Origin: Flavobacterium sp. UBA7665 | GTDB lineage: Bacteria > Bacteroidota > Bacteroidia > Flavobacteriales > Flavobacteriaceae | NCBI GenBank assembly: GCA_002483285.1 | Contig: DLHP01000043.1 | Location: forward strand, 124,001 to 188,000 | DNA: 64,000 nucleotides | Direction of reading: 5' to 3' | Shown here: positions 51,565 through 60,178 of the stretch, one piece after another | Position numbering within the stretch: position 1 is the first letter of the stretch | Layout of the letters: each line of letters begins with the position of its first letter | Position numbers and translations under genes: made by a program | The notes under the pieces: generated by a model | Databases searched by the model: none | What the model saw: the letters and a program-made list of their open reading frames with translations, nothing else | What the model was told of the DNA's origin: nothing

Positions 51565-53091
51565 ATGAAAAGATTCTGCCCTTTTTTGTTGATCCTGTTT
51601 GTCTTTTGCGGCCATGCGCAGCAAATTCCTTTCAAATTGCTCAAAAGCGAACTTTTTACTGACGAATTCAGCGGCGGCTCACAAATTAAGCTTGCCGAAG
51701 ACGACGGCCAGGGCGGCTTGCTCGTGGTGCGTTCTTTTTTTGGCGGCAACTTTTCCTTTGCCCGAGGCTATTATTTTGAAAAATACGATGCGCAACTCAA
51801 GTTGTTAAAGGCTCAAGCGTATGATATGGAATACAGGACTTCGCAGGATTACAGTAAAGTGTTCGGCATCTTTAACGACGGTGCGGCGGTACATCTTGTT
51901 GAAATCTGTTACGACAAAAAATTGCAGGCCTGCGTGTGTACCGCGCACAATATCTCGACCGAAGATTTTAAGGGTGAGCGCAAGGAACTTTTCAGGCTAA
52001 CCAATGCCGAAATGGAACAATACGGATTTGTAAATCTTCGCGATTTTGTTGGAATCTCATTTGCCGTAAACCGTGACAAGAGTGCGTTTGCCATTTCACT
52101 TGAACTGGCATCGCGCAAATCCGGAAAAATTAAGACGTTTATTTTTGACAAGGAACTCAATAAGATCACCGAGCAATATTTTGATACGGGACTTAAGGAA
52201 AATGACTTTATCCTGCAAAGCCTCGATTTATCGGCTGATGGGAAAACCGCCTATCTATTGGGGAAAGCCTATACCAAAGCATTAAAGAAAAAAGAAGATG
52301 GCGGGCGCTACGAGTTTCAACTCATTGCCATTGACGCACTGGGACAAAAAACCCAAGCGTATGAAACCGGCGAACATTTTGTCGAGTCCCTAAAAGTAGT
52401 GGCTATCGAAGACAAACTGGCCTGCCTTGGTTTTTATTCGGATAAGAAAGACAACCGTTACAAAGGGATTTGTTATCTGGCTATCGATCCAGCATCTTTG
52501 CAGCTTACAAAAACGGTCTACAATCCTTTTACTGCGCAATTCTTCGCAGACAAATATGGAGATGAAAAGCAGAAAGATCTTAAAAACCTCAAATTCCGAA
52601 GCCTGCTGTTGGCCAAAAATAAAGACTTGATTTTTAATGCTGAAGAGTATTTTGAGAGTGGTGGATCAGCGCCTGGTCATGCCAATACTACCGCTTATCA
52701 TTACGACGATATTGTTTGTGCGAGGCTCAATCCCGATGGCGAGTTGGTCTGGGCGCGAAACATCAACAAAAGGCAAACCGCCGATAGTGATGTTCATGTA
52801 TCTTATTCGTCGATGGTAAAGGATGACGACACCTATTTTTTTATCAATGCAGCAGAGAAAATCAAGAAAATCAGCAACGACCGCATCGAGTTTAAAGGAG
52901 CCAGTAAAAACCGATCGGACCTTAATGCCATACGCATCAGCAAAGACGGCTTGTTGGATTACCAGGAATTGCTTGACAATGAGATGAGCGCGGTATCGTT
53001 TATGGTTAGTAGCGGTGCCAACAGCGGAAATTCTCAATATTTTATAGGGTGGAAAGGCAAAAACAAACAATTGCTCAAAATTACCTTTTAA
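51565..53091 (+). CDS. secreted protein of unknown function (508 aa)
   Basis: 508 residues. A signal peptide (MKRFCPFLLILFVFCGHAQQ) with cleavage near GHA-QQ. The rest is soluble and rich in beta strands; the recurring pattern of strands with FxDKELNKIT-, LDLSADGKTAYLLGK- and NPDGELVWARNINK-like turns suggests a propeller-like fold. I recognise no catalytic motif, sorting domain or lipobox, so it may remain periplasmic. It lies eleven bases after the enoyl-CoA hydratase gene and abuts the convergent HD gene with no gap. Confidence 0.75.
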   Translation: MKRFCPFLLILFVFCGHAQQIPFKLLKSELFTDEFSGGSQIKLAEDDGQGGLLVVRSFFGGNFSFARGYYFEKYDAQLKLLKAQAYDMEYRTSQDYSKVFGIFNDGAAVHLVEICYDKKLQACVCTAHNISTEDFKGERKELFRLTNAEMEQYGFVNLRDFVGISFAVNRDKSAFAISLELASRKSGKIKTFIFDKELNKITEQYFDTGLKENDFILQSLDLSADGKTAYLLGKAYTKALKKKEDGGRYEFQLIAIDALGQKTQAYETGEHFVESLKVVAIEDKLACLGFYSDKKDNRYKGICYLAIDPASLQLTKTVYNPFTAQFFADKYGDEKQKDLKNLKFRSLLLAKNKDLIFNAEEYFESGGSAPGHANTTAYHYDDIVCARLNPDGELVWARNINKRQTADSDVHVSYSSMVKDDDTYFFINAAEKIKKISNDRIEFKGASKNRSDLNAIRISKDGLLDYQELLDNEMSAVSFMVSSGANSGNSQYFIGWKGKNKQLLKITF

Positions 53092-53739
53092 CTACTTCTC
53101 CCCATTCCACTCGGCGTAAAACTGCGCGAGGAAACCTTCCATATACGCATGCCTTTCGGCAGCAATTTGCTTTCCCGTTGCGGTATTCATCTTGTCCTTA
53201 AGCAACAACAATTTTTCATAGAAATGGTTGATGGTTGGCGAAGTACTGGCCTTGTAGGTTTCCTTATCCATATTCATCTGTGGTAGAATTGACGGATTGT
53301 ACAATTCGCGATTTTTAAACCCGCCATAGTTGAAACAACGCGCAATGCCGATGGCGCCAATCGCGTCGAGTCGGTCGGCGTCCTGGACAATGTCGAGCTC
53401 TATCGACGAAAACTTTTTCTCAAAATTCCCGCCTTTGAATGAGATGTTCTCGATGATGTGGACGACGTGAACGATGGTATCCTCATCAACGTGTTGCGAC
53501 TCGAGGAACTGCCGTGCCGTTCGTGGCCCCACAGTTTCATCACCGCCGTGGAATTTGCTGTCGGCGATGTCATGCAGCAACGCACCCAAAGCCACGACGT
53601 TTAAATCACAGCTTTCCGTTTTGGCAATGAGCAGCGCATTTTTATAGACGCGTTCAATATGGAACCAATCGTGCCCGCCTTCTGCACCTTGGAGTTTTTC
53701 TTTGACAAAATCGATGGTTTGTTCTATAAGTGTATTCAT
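53092..53739 (-). CDS. HD-domain phosphohydrolase (YedJ-like)
   Basis: 215 residues. The HD metal site is shown by HDWFHIERVYKNALLIA, ALLHDIADSKFHGGDE and QDADRLDAIGAIGIAR, in the order of the YedJ-like single-domain proteins. It is a cytoplasmic metal-dependent phosphohydrolase of uncertain substrate, perhaps a nucleotide. It is convergent with the secreted-protein gene, their stop codons adjacent. Confidence 0.88.
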   Translation of the reverse strand: MNTLIEQTIDFVKEKLQGAEGGHDWFHIERVYKNALLIAKTESCDLNVVALGALLHDIADSKFHGGDETVGPRTARQFLESQHVDEDTIVHVVHIIENISFKGGNFEKKFSSIELDIVQDADRLDAIGAIGIARCFNYGGFKNRELYNPSILPQMNMDKETYKASTSPTINHFYEKLLLLKDKMNTATGKQIAAERHAYMEGFLAQFYAEWNGEK

Positions 53740-53755
53740 GTTTTTGGAAACGGTT

Positions 53756-54006
53756 GTGCGTGAGTGATGGCAGCGGTTATCCTTTTGCGTAGTTTACGGA
53801 GCAAAAGATAAAAGCGTACAGCACGACAGCGCTGGAGTTTACGGAAGCGGTGGCACGCGAGAGAAAAAAGAAGAAAGACCGCTGCGCTGAAAGAAGAAAG
53901 ACACTCCGGTTCTTCTCAGGTTTCGTTTTCGTCTTGCAGCGCAGCGGTCTTGTTTCTTTCAGCTTTAGCGGTCTTGCAGCGTAGCGGTCTTGGAGCGTAG
54001 CGGTCT
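53756..54006. repeat. intergenic palindrome plus AGCGGTCT tandem repeats
   Basis: First part (53756-53834): GAGTGATGGCAGCGG, TTATCCTTTTGC, loop, GCAAAAGATAA, GCGTACAGCACGACAGC, the same family as the other intergenic palindromes. Second part: AGCGGTCT at 53943, 53967, 53983 and 53999, with inverse copies near 53876 (AGACCGCT). The last AGCGGTCT overlaps the stop codon of the desaturase gene. The 265-base gap holds no gene. Confidence 0.7.
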
Positions 54007-54991
54007 AAACCGTCGCCGGATTCACCCATTTAAAAGTATACTGCTCATTGGGAATCACCAGCCTTTCTGACACTTTGGCCATCCTTGCCGGAAGTCGCAT
54101 GAGGTAATCACGGGCTTTTTCGGCCTCATCGGTGAGGTTGGTGATCTTGGCGATTTCCCAACGGTCGATGAGTTTTTGCAAAATTTCTACGTAGTCGTTT
54201 GCTGTGTATACGCCGATGCGTTGCGCACAATCCGAAAAATGCTCGAACGCAACACTGATTTTTTCTCCCGATTCCCTGAGGAAATGCGCAGGCATGATGA
54301 TTTTGTGTTTCATCATCTCGAGGAACGCGATCATCATTTCGCTTGGGTCGACTTTAAAAATCTCATTGACAAATTCAGAATAAGCGTTATGGTGGCGCAT
54401 TTCGTCACCGGCAATCATCTTGCACATTTTGGAGAGGTTTTTCTCTCCGTATTGTTTGGCCATTTGCGAGACGCGGTTGTGCGAAACATAAGTGGCGAGT
54501 TCCTGGAAACTGGTGTAGACGAAATTTTTATACGGGTCGCTTCCGGTACCGATGTCGAAACCGTCGGAGATGAGGTATTGCGTGGTAATTTCTACTTCGC
54601 GCATATTCACGCGGCCTGACAAATACAGGTATTTGTTGAGTACGTCACCGTGGCGGTTTTCCTCGGCGGTCCAGCTGCGCACCCAATTGGACCAGCTGTT
54701 TGGGCCGAGTTGGTCTATGCCTTCTACGGTCATGAGCCAGGATTCGTAGGTTGGGAGCGCTTCTTCTGTAATGGTATCGCCGATGAGCGCCACCCAGAAA
54801 TCATAAGGCAGGTCTTTGGCGAGTTCACGCAGTTCGCGCACTTCTTCAAGGAAATTGTCGCTTTGCGAATTGGGCAGGAAATCGGTTGGCTGCCAGATTT
54901 TTTCTGTAGGAATCAGGTATTGGTCCACGAAAGTGTTGATGTCTTTTTCGAGGAATTGCATGACTTCGAGGCGGATGTTTTTTACAGGCAT
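54005..54991 (-). CDS. acyl-ACP desaturase (stearoyl-ACP 9-desaturase type)
   Basis: 328 residues. The di-iron motifs are ENRHGDVLNKYLY and DEMRHHNAYSEFV (two ExxH motifs), with further ligand glutamates in LIGDTITEEALPTYE and FQELATYVSH. It is soluble, not membrane bound, and introduces a cis double bond into acyl-ACP using O2 and ferredoxin. It lies ten bases downstream of a PlsC gene on the same strand; together they would make unsaturated phospholipids. The last codon is part of an AGCGGTCT repeat. Confidence 0.93.
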   Translation of the reverse strand: MPVKNIRLEVMQFLEKDINTFVDQYLIPTEKIWQPTDFLPNSQSDNFLEEVRELRELAKDLPYDFWVALIGDTITEEALPTYESWLMTVEGIDQLGPNSWSNWVRSWTAEENRHGDVLNKYLYLSGRVNMREVEITTQYLISDGFDIGTGSDPYKNFVYTSFQELATYVSHNRVSQMAKQYGEKNLSKMCKMIAGDEMRHHNAYSEFVNEIFKVDPSEMMIAFLEMMKHKIIMPAHFLRESGEKISVAFEHFSDCAQRIGVYTANDYVEILQKLIDRWEIAKITNLTDEAEKARDYLMRLPARMAKVSERLVIPNEQYTFKWVNPATV

Positions 54992-55001
54992 TGTAGTGGT
55001 T

Positions 55002-55736
55002 TTATATTTTTATCGAGGTAACGACCGCTTTCTCGGTGCGTTCCATGAGCGTTTCAAAAGGCGTGTCTTTCACGGGAATCGGTTCGTGTATGGTAAAGGA
55101 AACCCGATTGCCAAGCCCTAACGGAAACGCGCCAAACTTAACGATTTTCCAGGAATTGTTAATGGTTAACGGAACCACATAAGCCGAAGGTGCAAACTTA
55201 CACAAAATCTTGAGTCCGCTTTGCGCAAATTCTTTTGGTTTTCCGTTTTTACTTCTCGTGCCTTCGGGGAAGATGACTGCCGAGCGTTTGTGCTTTTCTA
55301 TGTATTCGGCCAGTTTCCTGATGACGGGAATGGCTTGCTTGGGATCTTTCCTGTCGATGACAACCGAACCGCCGTGTCTTAAATTGTAGGAGACGCTCGG
55401 AATTCCGCTGGCGAGTTCCTGTTTGCTCACGAATTTGGGATGGAATTTTCTAAGAAACCAGATAATTCCTACGATGTCGTACAAACTTTGGTGGTTTGCT
55501 ACAATAATCAGCGGCACATCTTTAGGAAGGCAATCGCGGTTTTTGACTTCGTAAGTGTTGCCAATCAGGTGGCCTACGCGCAACAGGCAAAAATTGAGGT
55601 AGTCGACACTTTTTTTGTGTGCCTGGTAGCCAAATACATTGAGGCAAATCCATTGAATTGGGTGGAAAATCACCAATGTCAGCAAGAATAACACAAAGGC
55701 TATCAGTGAGATTGGATACGAAATGATTTTTTCCAT
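55002..55736 (-). CDS. 1-acylglycerol-3-phosphate acyltransferase (PlsC family)
   Basis: 244 residues. The HX4D motif is in VANHQSLYDIVGI, the FPEGTRS motif in AVIFPEGTRSKNGK; an N-terminal hydrophobic region (ISLIAFVLFLLTLVIFHPIQ) anchors it to the inner membrane. It acylates lysophosphatidate to phosphatidate. It precedes the desaturase gene by ten bases, likely one operon. A second PlsC-family gene is at 60158-60925. Confidence 0.93.
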   Translation of the reverse strand: MEKIISYPISLIAFVLFLLTLVIFHPIQWICLNVFGYQAHKKSVDYLNFCLLRVGHLIGNTYEVKNRDCLPKDVPLIIVANHQSLYDIVGIIWFLRKFHPKFVSKQELASGIPSVSYNLRHGGSVVIDRKDPKQAIPVIRKLAEYIEKHKRSAVIFPEGTRSKNGKPKEFAQSGLKILCKFAPSAYVVPLTINNSWKIVKFGAFPLGLGNRVSFTIHEPIPVKDTPFETLMERTEKAVVTSIKI

Positions 55737-56230
55737 TTTCTAATCAATTTGCAGCAAAAGTATGAAAAAAATCGGGTTTTACAGGCACCAAACACAGGGT
55801 TTCCGAGCGTCTATCTGCAGCTTACATTAACAACTCCTGCAGAAAATCAACAGGAGCGTTTGCGTATTTGGGATTACGTTTGATTAGGATTTAGGTCAGG
55901 TTGCGGACACAAATACCACCCAAAACGAAACATCCAGGCGATTTTAAGCGATAGTTTGGTGTTTTTCTCACGATGGCGCCGCACTTAAAAAACAACCCAA
56001 TCTCCGTTCCATTCAAATTCATTGCACGCCATTTAACCATTGGGTTGTTTTACCTGAATCTGAATGATTTAAAGCGATGTTTGCTAGCTTAACGCCGTGC
56101 GAAAGACGCTCGGCAAACTGGGTTGAAAATGGTTGAAAAATAATTCGGCAAGCGGTCAATTGCAGCCTTGTAACTTAGAAAAAAAGAGTATTTTTACGAA
56201 AAATATATGACTAAAATTAAGCAAGAAAAG
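55737..56230. other. gene-free region upstream of recA with a 13-bp inverted repeat
   Basis: No ORF of merit. Contents: hairpin CTCCTG / CAGGAG around 55831-55857; a perfect 13-bp inverted repeat AAAACAACCCAAT / ATTGGGTTGTTTT (55989-56001, 56039-56051) with a 37-nt loop; and a recA promoter, TTG (56168-56170), 18-nt spacer, TATTTTTA (56189-56196). Confidence 0.6.
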
Positions 56231-57235
56231 ATGAGTTCAGAAAAAGAAGCAAAATTAAAAGCGTTACAGCTTACCCTCGACAAACTCGACAAAACCTACG
56301 GAAAAGGAACCGTCATGAAAATGGGCGACAAAGCCGTTGAAGAAGTAGAAACGATTTCTTCTGGTTCACTTGGCCTGGATTTGGCCTTGGGCGTAAACGG
56401 TTATCCAAAAGGAAGGATCATTGAGATCTACGGCCCGGAATCTTCGGGTAAGACCACGCTTACTTTACACGCCATAGCCGAAGCGCAAAAAGCGGGCGGC
56501 ATTGCAGCCTTTATCGATGCCGAGCATGCTTTTGACCGCAATTACGCCGAGAAATTGGGCGTCGATATAGAGAACTTGATTATGTCTCAACCCGACAACG
56601 GCGAACAGGCATTGGAAATTGCAGAAAACCTGATCCGTTCGGGTGCGATAGACATCGTGGTAATTGACTCGGTGGCGGCTTTGACGCCAAAAAGCGAGAT
56701 CGAAGGCGAAATGGGAGATTCTAAAATGGGATTGCATGCAAGATTGATGTCGCAGGCACTTAGAAAACTAACCGCGACCATCAGCAAAACCCACTGTACT
56801 GTATTTTTCATCAACCAGTTGCGGGAGAAAATCGGCGTGATGTTCGGGAATCCTGAAACGACCACTGGAGGAAACGCTTTGAAGTTTTACGCTTCGATCC
56901 GTTTAGACATCCGTCGTTCGTCACAAATCAAGGACGGCGAAAATGTAATTGGGAACCGCACCAAGGTAAAAGTGGTCAAAAATAAAGTAGCGCCGCCGTT
57001 TAAGGTAGCCGAATTTGATATCATGTACGGCGAAGGCGTTTCTAAAACCGGAGAAATCCTGGATTTGGCGGTGGAGTTTGAAATCATCAAAAAATCGGGT
57101 TCGTGGTTCAGTTACGGCGATACCAAGCTCGGTCAAGGTCGCGATGCGGTGAAATCGCTCATCAAAGACAATCCCGAATTGGCCGATGAGCTCGAACAAA
57201 AAATCAAAGCGCACATTAAAGAAAACGCAGCATAA
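56231..57235 (+). CDS. recA: RecA recombinase
   Basis: 334 residues from the ATG at 56231 (MSSEKEAKLKALQLTLDKLD). An ATG eight codons earlier (56207) is in frame, but it would lie about five bases after the expected transcript start, and the shorter form matches Flavobacterium RecA. Walker A GPESSGKTTL, Walker B VVIDSVAAL, and FINQLREKIGVMFGNPETTTGG (loop 2 region) are intact. It drives homologous recombination and the SOS response. I see no convincing LexA box. A strong terminator follows. Confidence 0.97.
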   Translation: MSSEKEAKLKALQLTLDKLDKTYGKGTVMKMGDKAVEEVETISSGSLGLDLALGVNGYPKGRIIEIYGPESSGKTTLTLHAIAEAQKAGGIAAFIDAEHAFDRNYAEKLGVDIENLIMSQPDNGEQALEIAENLIRSGAIDIVVIDSVAALTPKSEIEGEMGDSKMGLHARLMSQALRKLTATISKTHCTVFFINQLREKIGVMFGNPETTTGGNALKFYASIRLDIRRSSQIKDGENVIGNRTKVKVVKNKVAPPFKVAEFDIMYGEGVSKTGEILDLAVEFEIIKKSGSWFSYGDTKLGQGRDAVKSLIKDNPELADELEQKIKAHIKENAA

Positions 57236-57240
57236 ATATT

Positions 57241-57267
57241 AAAACCCGAAAATTTTCGGGTTTTTTT
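57241..57267 (+). terminator. rho-independent terminator after recA
   Basis: AAAACCCGAAAA (57241-57252) directly followed by TTTTCGGGTTTT (57253-57264) and more Ts; effectively a 12-bp stem. Confidence 0.88.
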
Positions 57268-57330
57268 GTATCATGACGCAACCCTTTTAAACAAATGTCA
57301 TCATCGAGTTACTGATTAATTACCCATTCA

Positions 57331-57765
57331 ATGAAGCGAATAATTTTGTTATTAGTGGTCCTTTTTGCCTTTATTTCCTGTAGCAAGGAGGTGGGAACCG
57401 AGCCGACTGTTTATTACGAACTGGTTCCCATCCAACGCTGCAGCATGCCTTACCGCTTTACCGCGGGACAGACCTATGAATTCGAGATGACTTATCGGCA
57501 GCCATCCTCCTGTCACTTTTACAAAGGGATTTATTTTGAAAAATTGTCGGGCAATGTACGGCTTGTGGCCATCCAATGTGGCGTGATGGAAAGTAATTCT
57601 TGCGTGACCTATCCGGTCAACTCGACCTCGGCACCCGATCCCAAAAAAGAGACCTATCAATTTACGGCCGAAGCCGGTGAACCCTACACTTTCAGGATCT
57701 GGTCGGGCAAAGATGAACAAGGAGAAAATACATACTATGACGTAGTGGTACCCGTAGACAATTAA
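57331..57765 (+). CDS. putative lipoprotein of unknown function
   Basis: 144 residues. A lipobox (VVLFAFISC-SKE) gives a lipoprotein signal. The body has three further cysteines (IQRCSMPYR, PSSCHFYKG, NSCVTYPV) plus a fourth in VAIQCGVM; it looks like a small beta-sandwich. It lies nineteen bases upstream of the ECF sigma gene and may share its transcript, in which case it could be a surface sensor or regulon member of that system. I do not recognise the family. Confidence 0.7.
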   Translation: MKRIILLLVVLFAFISCSKEVGTEPTVYYELVPIQRCSMPYRFTAGQTYEFEMTYRQPSSCHFYKGIYFEKLSGNVRLVAIQCGVMESNSCVTYPVNSTSAPDPKKETYQFTAEAGEPYTFRIWSGKDEQGENTYYDVVVPVDN

Positions 57766-57784
57766 CCCTCAAACACGCTAAAAT

Positions 57785-58330
57785 TTGAGTTTAGAACAAC
57801 TCATACTCGATTGTCAGAAGAATAACATCAAGGCTCAGGAACAAATTTTTAGGCTATTCTCCTCAAAATTGTTCGCTGTCTGCCTCAAGTATTCGCGCAA
57901 TTATGAGGAGGCTCAGGACAACCTGCAGGATGGGTTTTTGTTGCTCTTTGAAAAGATTGGGCAATACGCCTTTTTAGGGTCGTTTGAAGGTTGGGCCAAG
58001 CGGCTTATGATTAACAACACTTTACAATGTTACCGCAAGGAGAAGTTTTTGGAGTTGATTTCAGAAGACATTCCCGAAGAACAGGAAGTTGAAATTGACG
58101 ACAGTTCGATTTCTATGGATTACCTGTTGGGGATCATCCAGGAATTGCCCGACCGATACCGACTCGTGTTTAACCTCTACGTCATCGATAATTACGCCCA
58201 CAAGGAAATCGCAGAAATGCTCGGTATCAGTATCGGCACCTCAAAATCAAACCTGTCAAGGGCTCGCATGATTTTGAAAGACAAAATAGAAGCCTTACAT
58301 ACCTCCAATAAATTACCGTCAGTAAAATGA
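57785..58330 (+). CDS. ECF-type RNA polymerase sigma factor
   Basis: 181 residues with a TTG start (LSLEQLILDCQKNN). Region 2: LFAVCLKYSRNYEEAQDNLQ, DGFLLLFEKIGQYAF, FEGWAKRLMINNTL; region 4: LPDRYRLVFNLYVIDNYAHK, EIAEMLGISIGTSKSNLSRA. It is a regulator that redirects RNA polymerase in response to an envelope signal. Its stop overlaps the next start (ATGA); the next protein has the layout of an anti-sigma factor that spans both membranes, so the two form a pair. Confidence 0.9.
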   Translation: MSLEQLILDCQKNNIKAQEQIFRLFSSKLFAVCLKYSRNYEEAQDNLQDGFLLLFEKIGQYAFLGSFEGWAKRLMINNTLQCYRKEKFLELISEDIPEEQEVEIDDSSISMDYLLGIIQELPDRYRLVFNLYVIDNYAHKEIAEMLGISIGTSKSNLSRARMILKDKIEALHTSNKLPSVK

Positions 58331-60096
58331 GTGAAAGAAAAAATTTAGACAAGCTCTTTCAGGAAAAGTTCAAGGATTTTGAGCCGGCAACACCCGACAC
58401 AGCCTGGCCTTACATTGAAGAAAAACTCAAAGAGAAAAAGAAAAGAAGGGTCATCCCAATCTGGTGGAAACTTTCGGGCGTTGCCGCAGTGCTCCTCATT
58501 GGATTTGCCTTGTCGGATGGTTATCTGAACCGCAGTCCCAAAAACAACAACGGCATCGTTGTGCGTGATAACACCAATGCCAACGACGCCAATTCAAGTT
58601 CGAATGGCGCAGCTAAGGAATCGAATGGCGTTGAAAATCGGGGAAACCAGCAGACTGCAGTCGCTACATCTGAAAACCCAAAAGATTCCAACGCAAGCCC
58701 GGCAACGCAAATAACGCCGGAAAACGATGCAAATTCAGGCATTGTAGCAAACGAAAATGCATCCGGAAAAACTGAAACAAAGACTTCGGAAAAAAATAAT
58801 TCAATTCAGAAGCAACCAAAATCCAATCCAGGCGTCTATCAAAAAGAACAGCAGTTGGTAGTGAACGACAAGGCGCCAAAAATCCGCGACAGCGAAACAA
58901 CATCGGCCAAAAATCAAACGATTAACAGCCAGTCAAAACAGAGAAAGCATTCGGCAGAAAATGACCAAATCGCCGTCAACGAGCCGAAACACAGCAATAA
59001 ATCCGGGCATTTAAAAGCCGAACAAACCACCGATAAAGACCCCGCGGTTCAAAACAGAGGAGCAAATCAAAAACCAAAAGCCGTATCCTTGACGCCAAAT
59101 GACAACGATTCGAAGATTGCCAACCAAAACCCGGGCAATAAAACGCAGCCTGGTGAAAACCAAACCTCGCAATCGGCCGTAAATAGTAAAAAGACAGACC
59201 CGATCCTTGACATACCGCAAAGCCAACTGACACAAAACGAAAATAAAAAACCTGTGCAGCCACAGGATAAAAAATTAGACTCAACGGCTATTGCTACCGT
59301 TGAACCTAATGCGCTGGAGAAATTGTTAAATGAAAAAGAAAACAATTTGGTTACCAAAGAACCTCATATAAATAGGTGGCAAATCACGTCTAGTGTTGCC
59401 CCTATTTATTTTGGTTCAACTTCTAACGGCTCGCCGATTGATTCCTCGTTCGCGGGCAACTCCAAGTCCTACAAAACCAATATGAGTGTGCGTTTGGGCG
59501 TGAATTATGCGGTCAATAAAAAACTCACAATCCGTGCCGGCGTAAGCCAGGTCACGCTCGATTACAATACCAACGATGTCATGGTATACGCCGGAATGCA
59601 GCGCAACAAGCTGGGCAACGTAGATACCAACGGCCAAAACCAGTTCTTGCATTTTGCACGCAAATCATCGGCTTCTAGGACGGCTGTTGCTGCCGACGCT
59701 GCGTCGATCGCCACGAATCTCGCAACAGACCAGTTTGCCAGTGAGCTCAACCAACGGATGGGTTACCTGGAAGTGCCCATTGAGCTTTCGTATGCCATCG
59801 TCGATAAAAAATTCGGGCTTAATGTGATTGGCGGTGTGAGTACCTTGTTCTTGAATGAAAATAAAATAACCGTGTTGTCTGATGGGCTTACCACCAACCT
59901 GGGCGAAGCCAACAACCTCAACAAAACCCATTTCTCCACCAACGTGGGATTGGGTATGAGGTACCGCTTTTACAAGGCATTCCAGGCCAATTTTGAGCCG
60001 ATGTTCAAGTACCAGATCAATACCTTCAGCAAAGGCGACGGGAATTTCAAACCTTATTTCTTAGGCTTGTATACCGGCGTCAGCTATAGTTTTTGA
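58327..60096 (+). CDS. dual-membrane-spanning anti-sigma-like protein with outer-membrane barrel
   Basis: 589 residues. Residues 1-44 are cytoplasmic (LDKLFQEKFKDFEPATPDTA, AWPYIEEKLKEKKKRR) and match the short N-terminal region of anti-sigma-like proteins of Bacteroidota. One helix follows (WWKLSGVAAVLLIGFAL, about 47-65). Residues 66-350 form a low-complexity Asn/Gln/Lys/Ser-rich linker without cysteines, long enough to cross the periplasm. Residues 355-589 are a porin-like beta barrel (QITSSVAPIYFGSTSNG to the terminal GVSYSF, with the C-terminal aromatic that the BAM machine reads). Such a protein could pass an outer-membrane signal straight to the sigma factor whose gene it overlaps. A terminator follows at 60151. 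Confidence 0.82.
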   Translation: MSERKNLDKLFQEKFKDFEPATPDTAWPYIEEKLKEKKKRRVIPIWWKLSGVAAVLLIGFALSDGYLNRSPKNNNGIVVRDNTNANDANSSSNGAAKESNGVENRGNQQTAVATSENPKDSNASPATQITPENDANSGIVANENASGKTETKTSEKNNSIQKQPKSNPGVYQKEQQLVVNDKAPKIRDSETTSAKNQTINSQSKQRKHSAENDQIAVNEPKHSNKSGHLKAEQTTDKDPAVQNRGANQKPKAVSLTPNDNDSKIANQNPGNKTQPGENQTSQSAVNSKKTDPILDIPQSQLTQNENKKPVQPQDKKLDSTAIATVEPNALEKLLNEKENNLVTKEPHINRWQITSSVAPIYFGSTSNGSPIDSSFAGNSKSYKTNMSVRLGVNYAVNKKLTIRAGVSQVTLDYNTNDVMVYAGMQRNKLGNVDTNGQNQFLHFARKSSASRTAVAADAASIATNLATDQFASELNQRMGYLEVPIELSYAIVDKKFGLNVIGGVSTLFLNENKITVLSDGLTTNLGEANNLNKTHFSTNVGLGMRYRFYKAFQANFEPMFKYQINTFSKGDGNFKPYFLGLYTGVSYSF

Positions 60097-60150
60097 GTGT
60101 GTTTGTTAGGGTTATATTTAGTGTTATTGCCTGAGGGTAATAACGGAAAA

Positions 60151-60178
60151 GAGCACTTTAGCGGGTGCTCTTTTTTTT
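60151..60178 (+). terminator. rho-independent terminator after the anti-sigma-like gene
   Basis: GAGCAC (60151-60156), 8-nt loop, GTGCTC (60165-60170), then eight Ts. It overlaps the last codons of the convergent PlsC gene. Confidence 0.85.
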
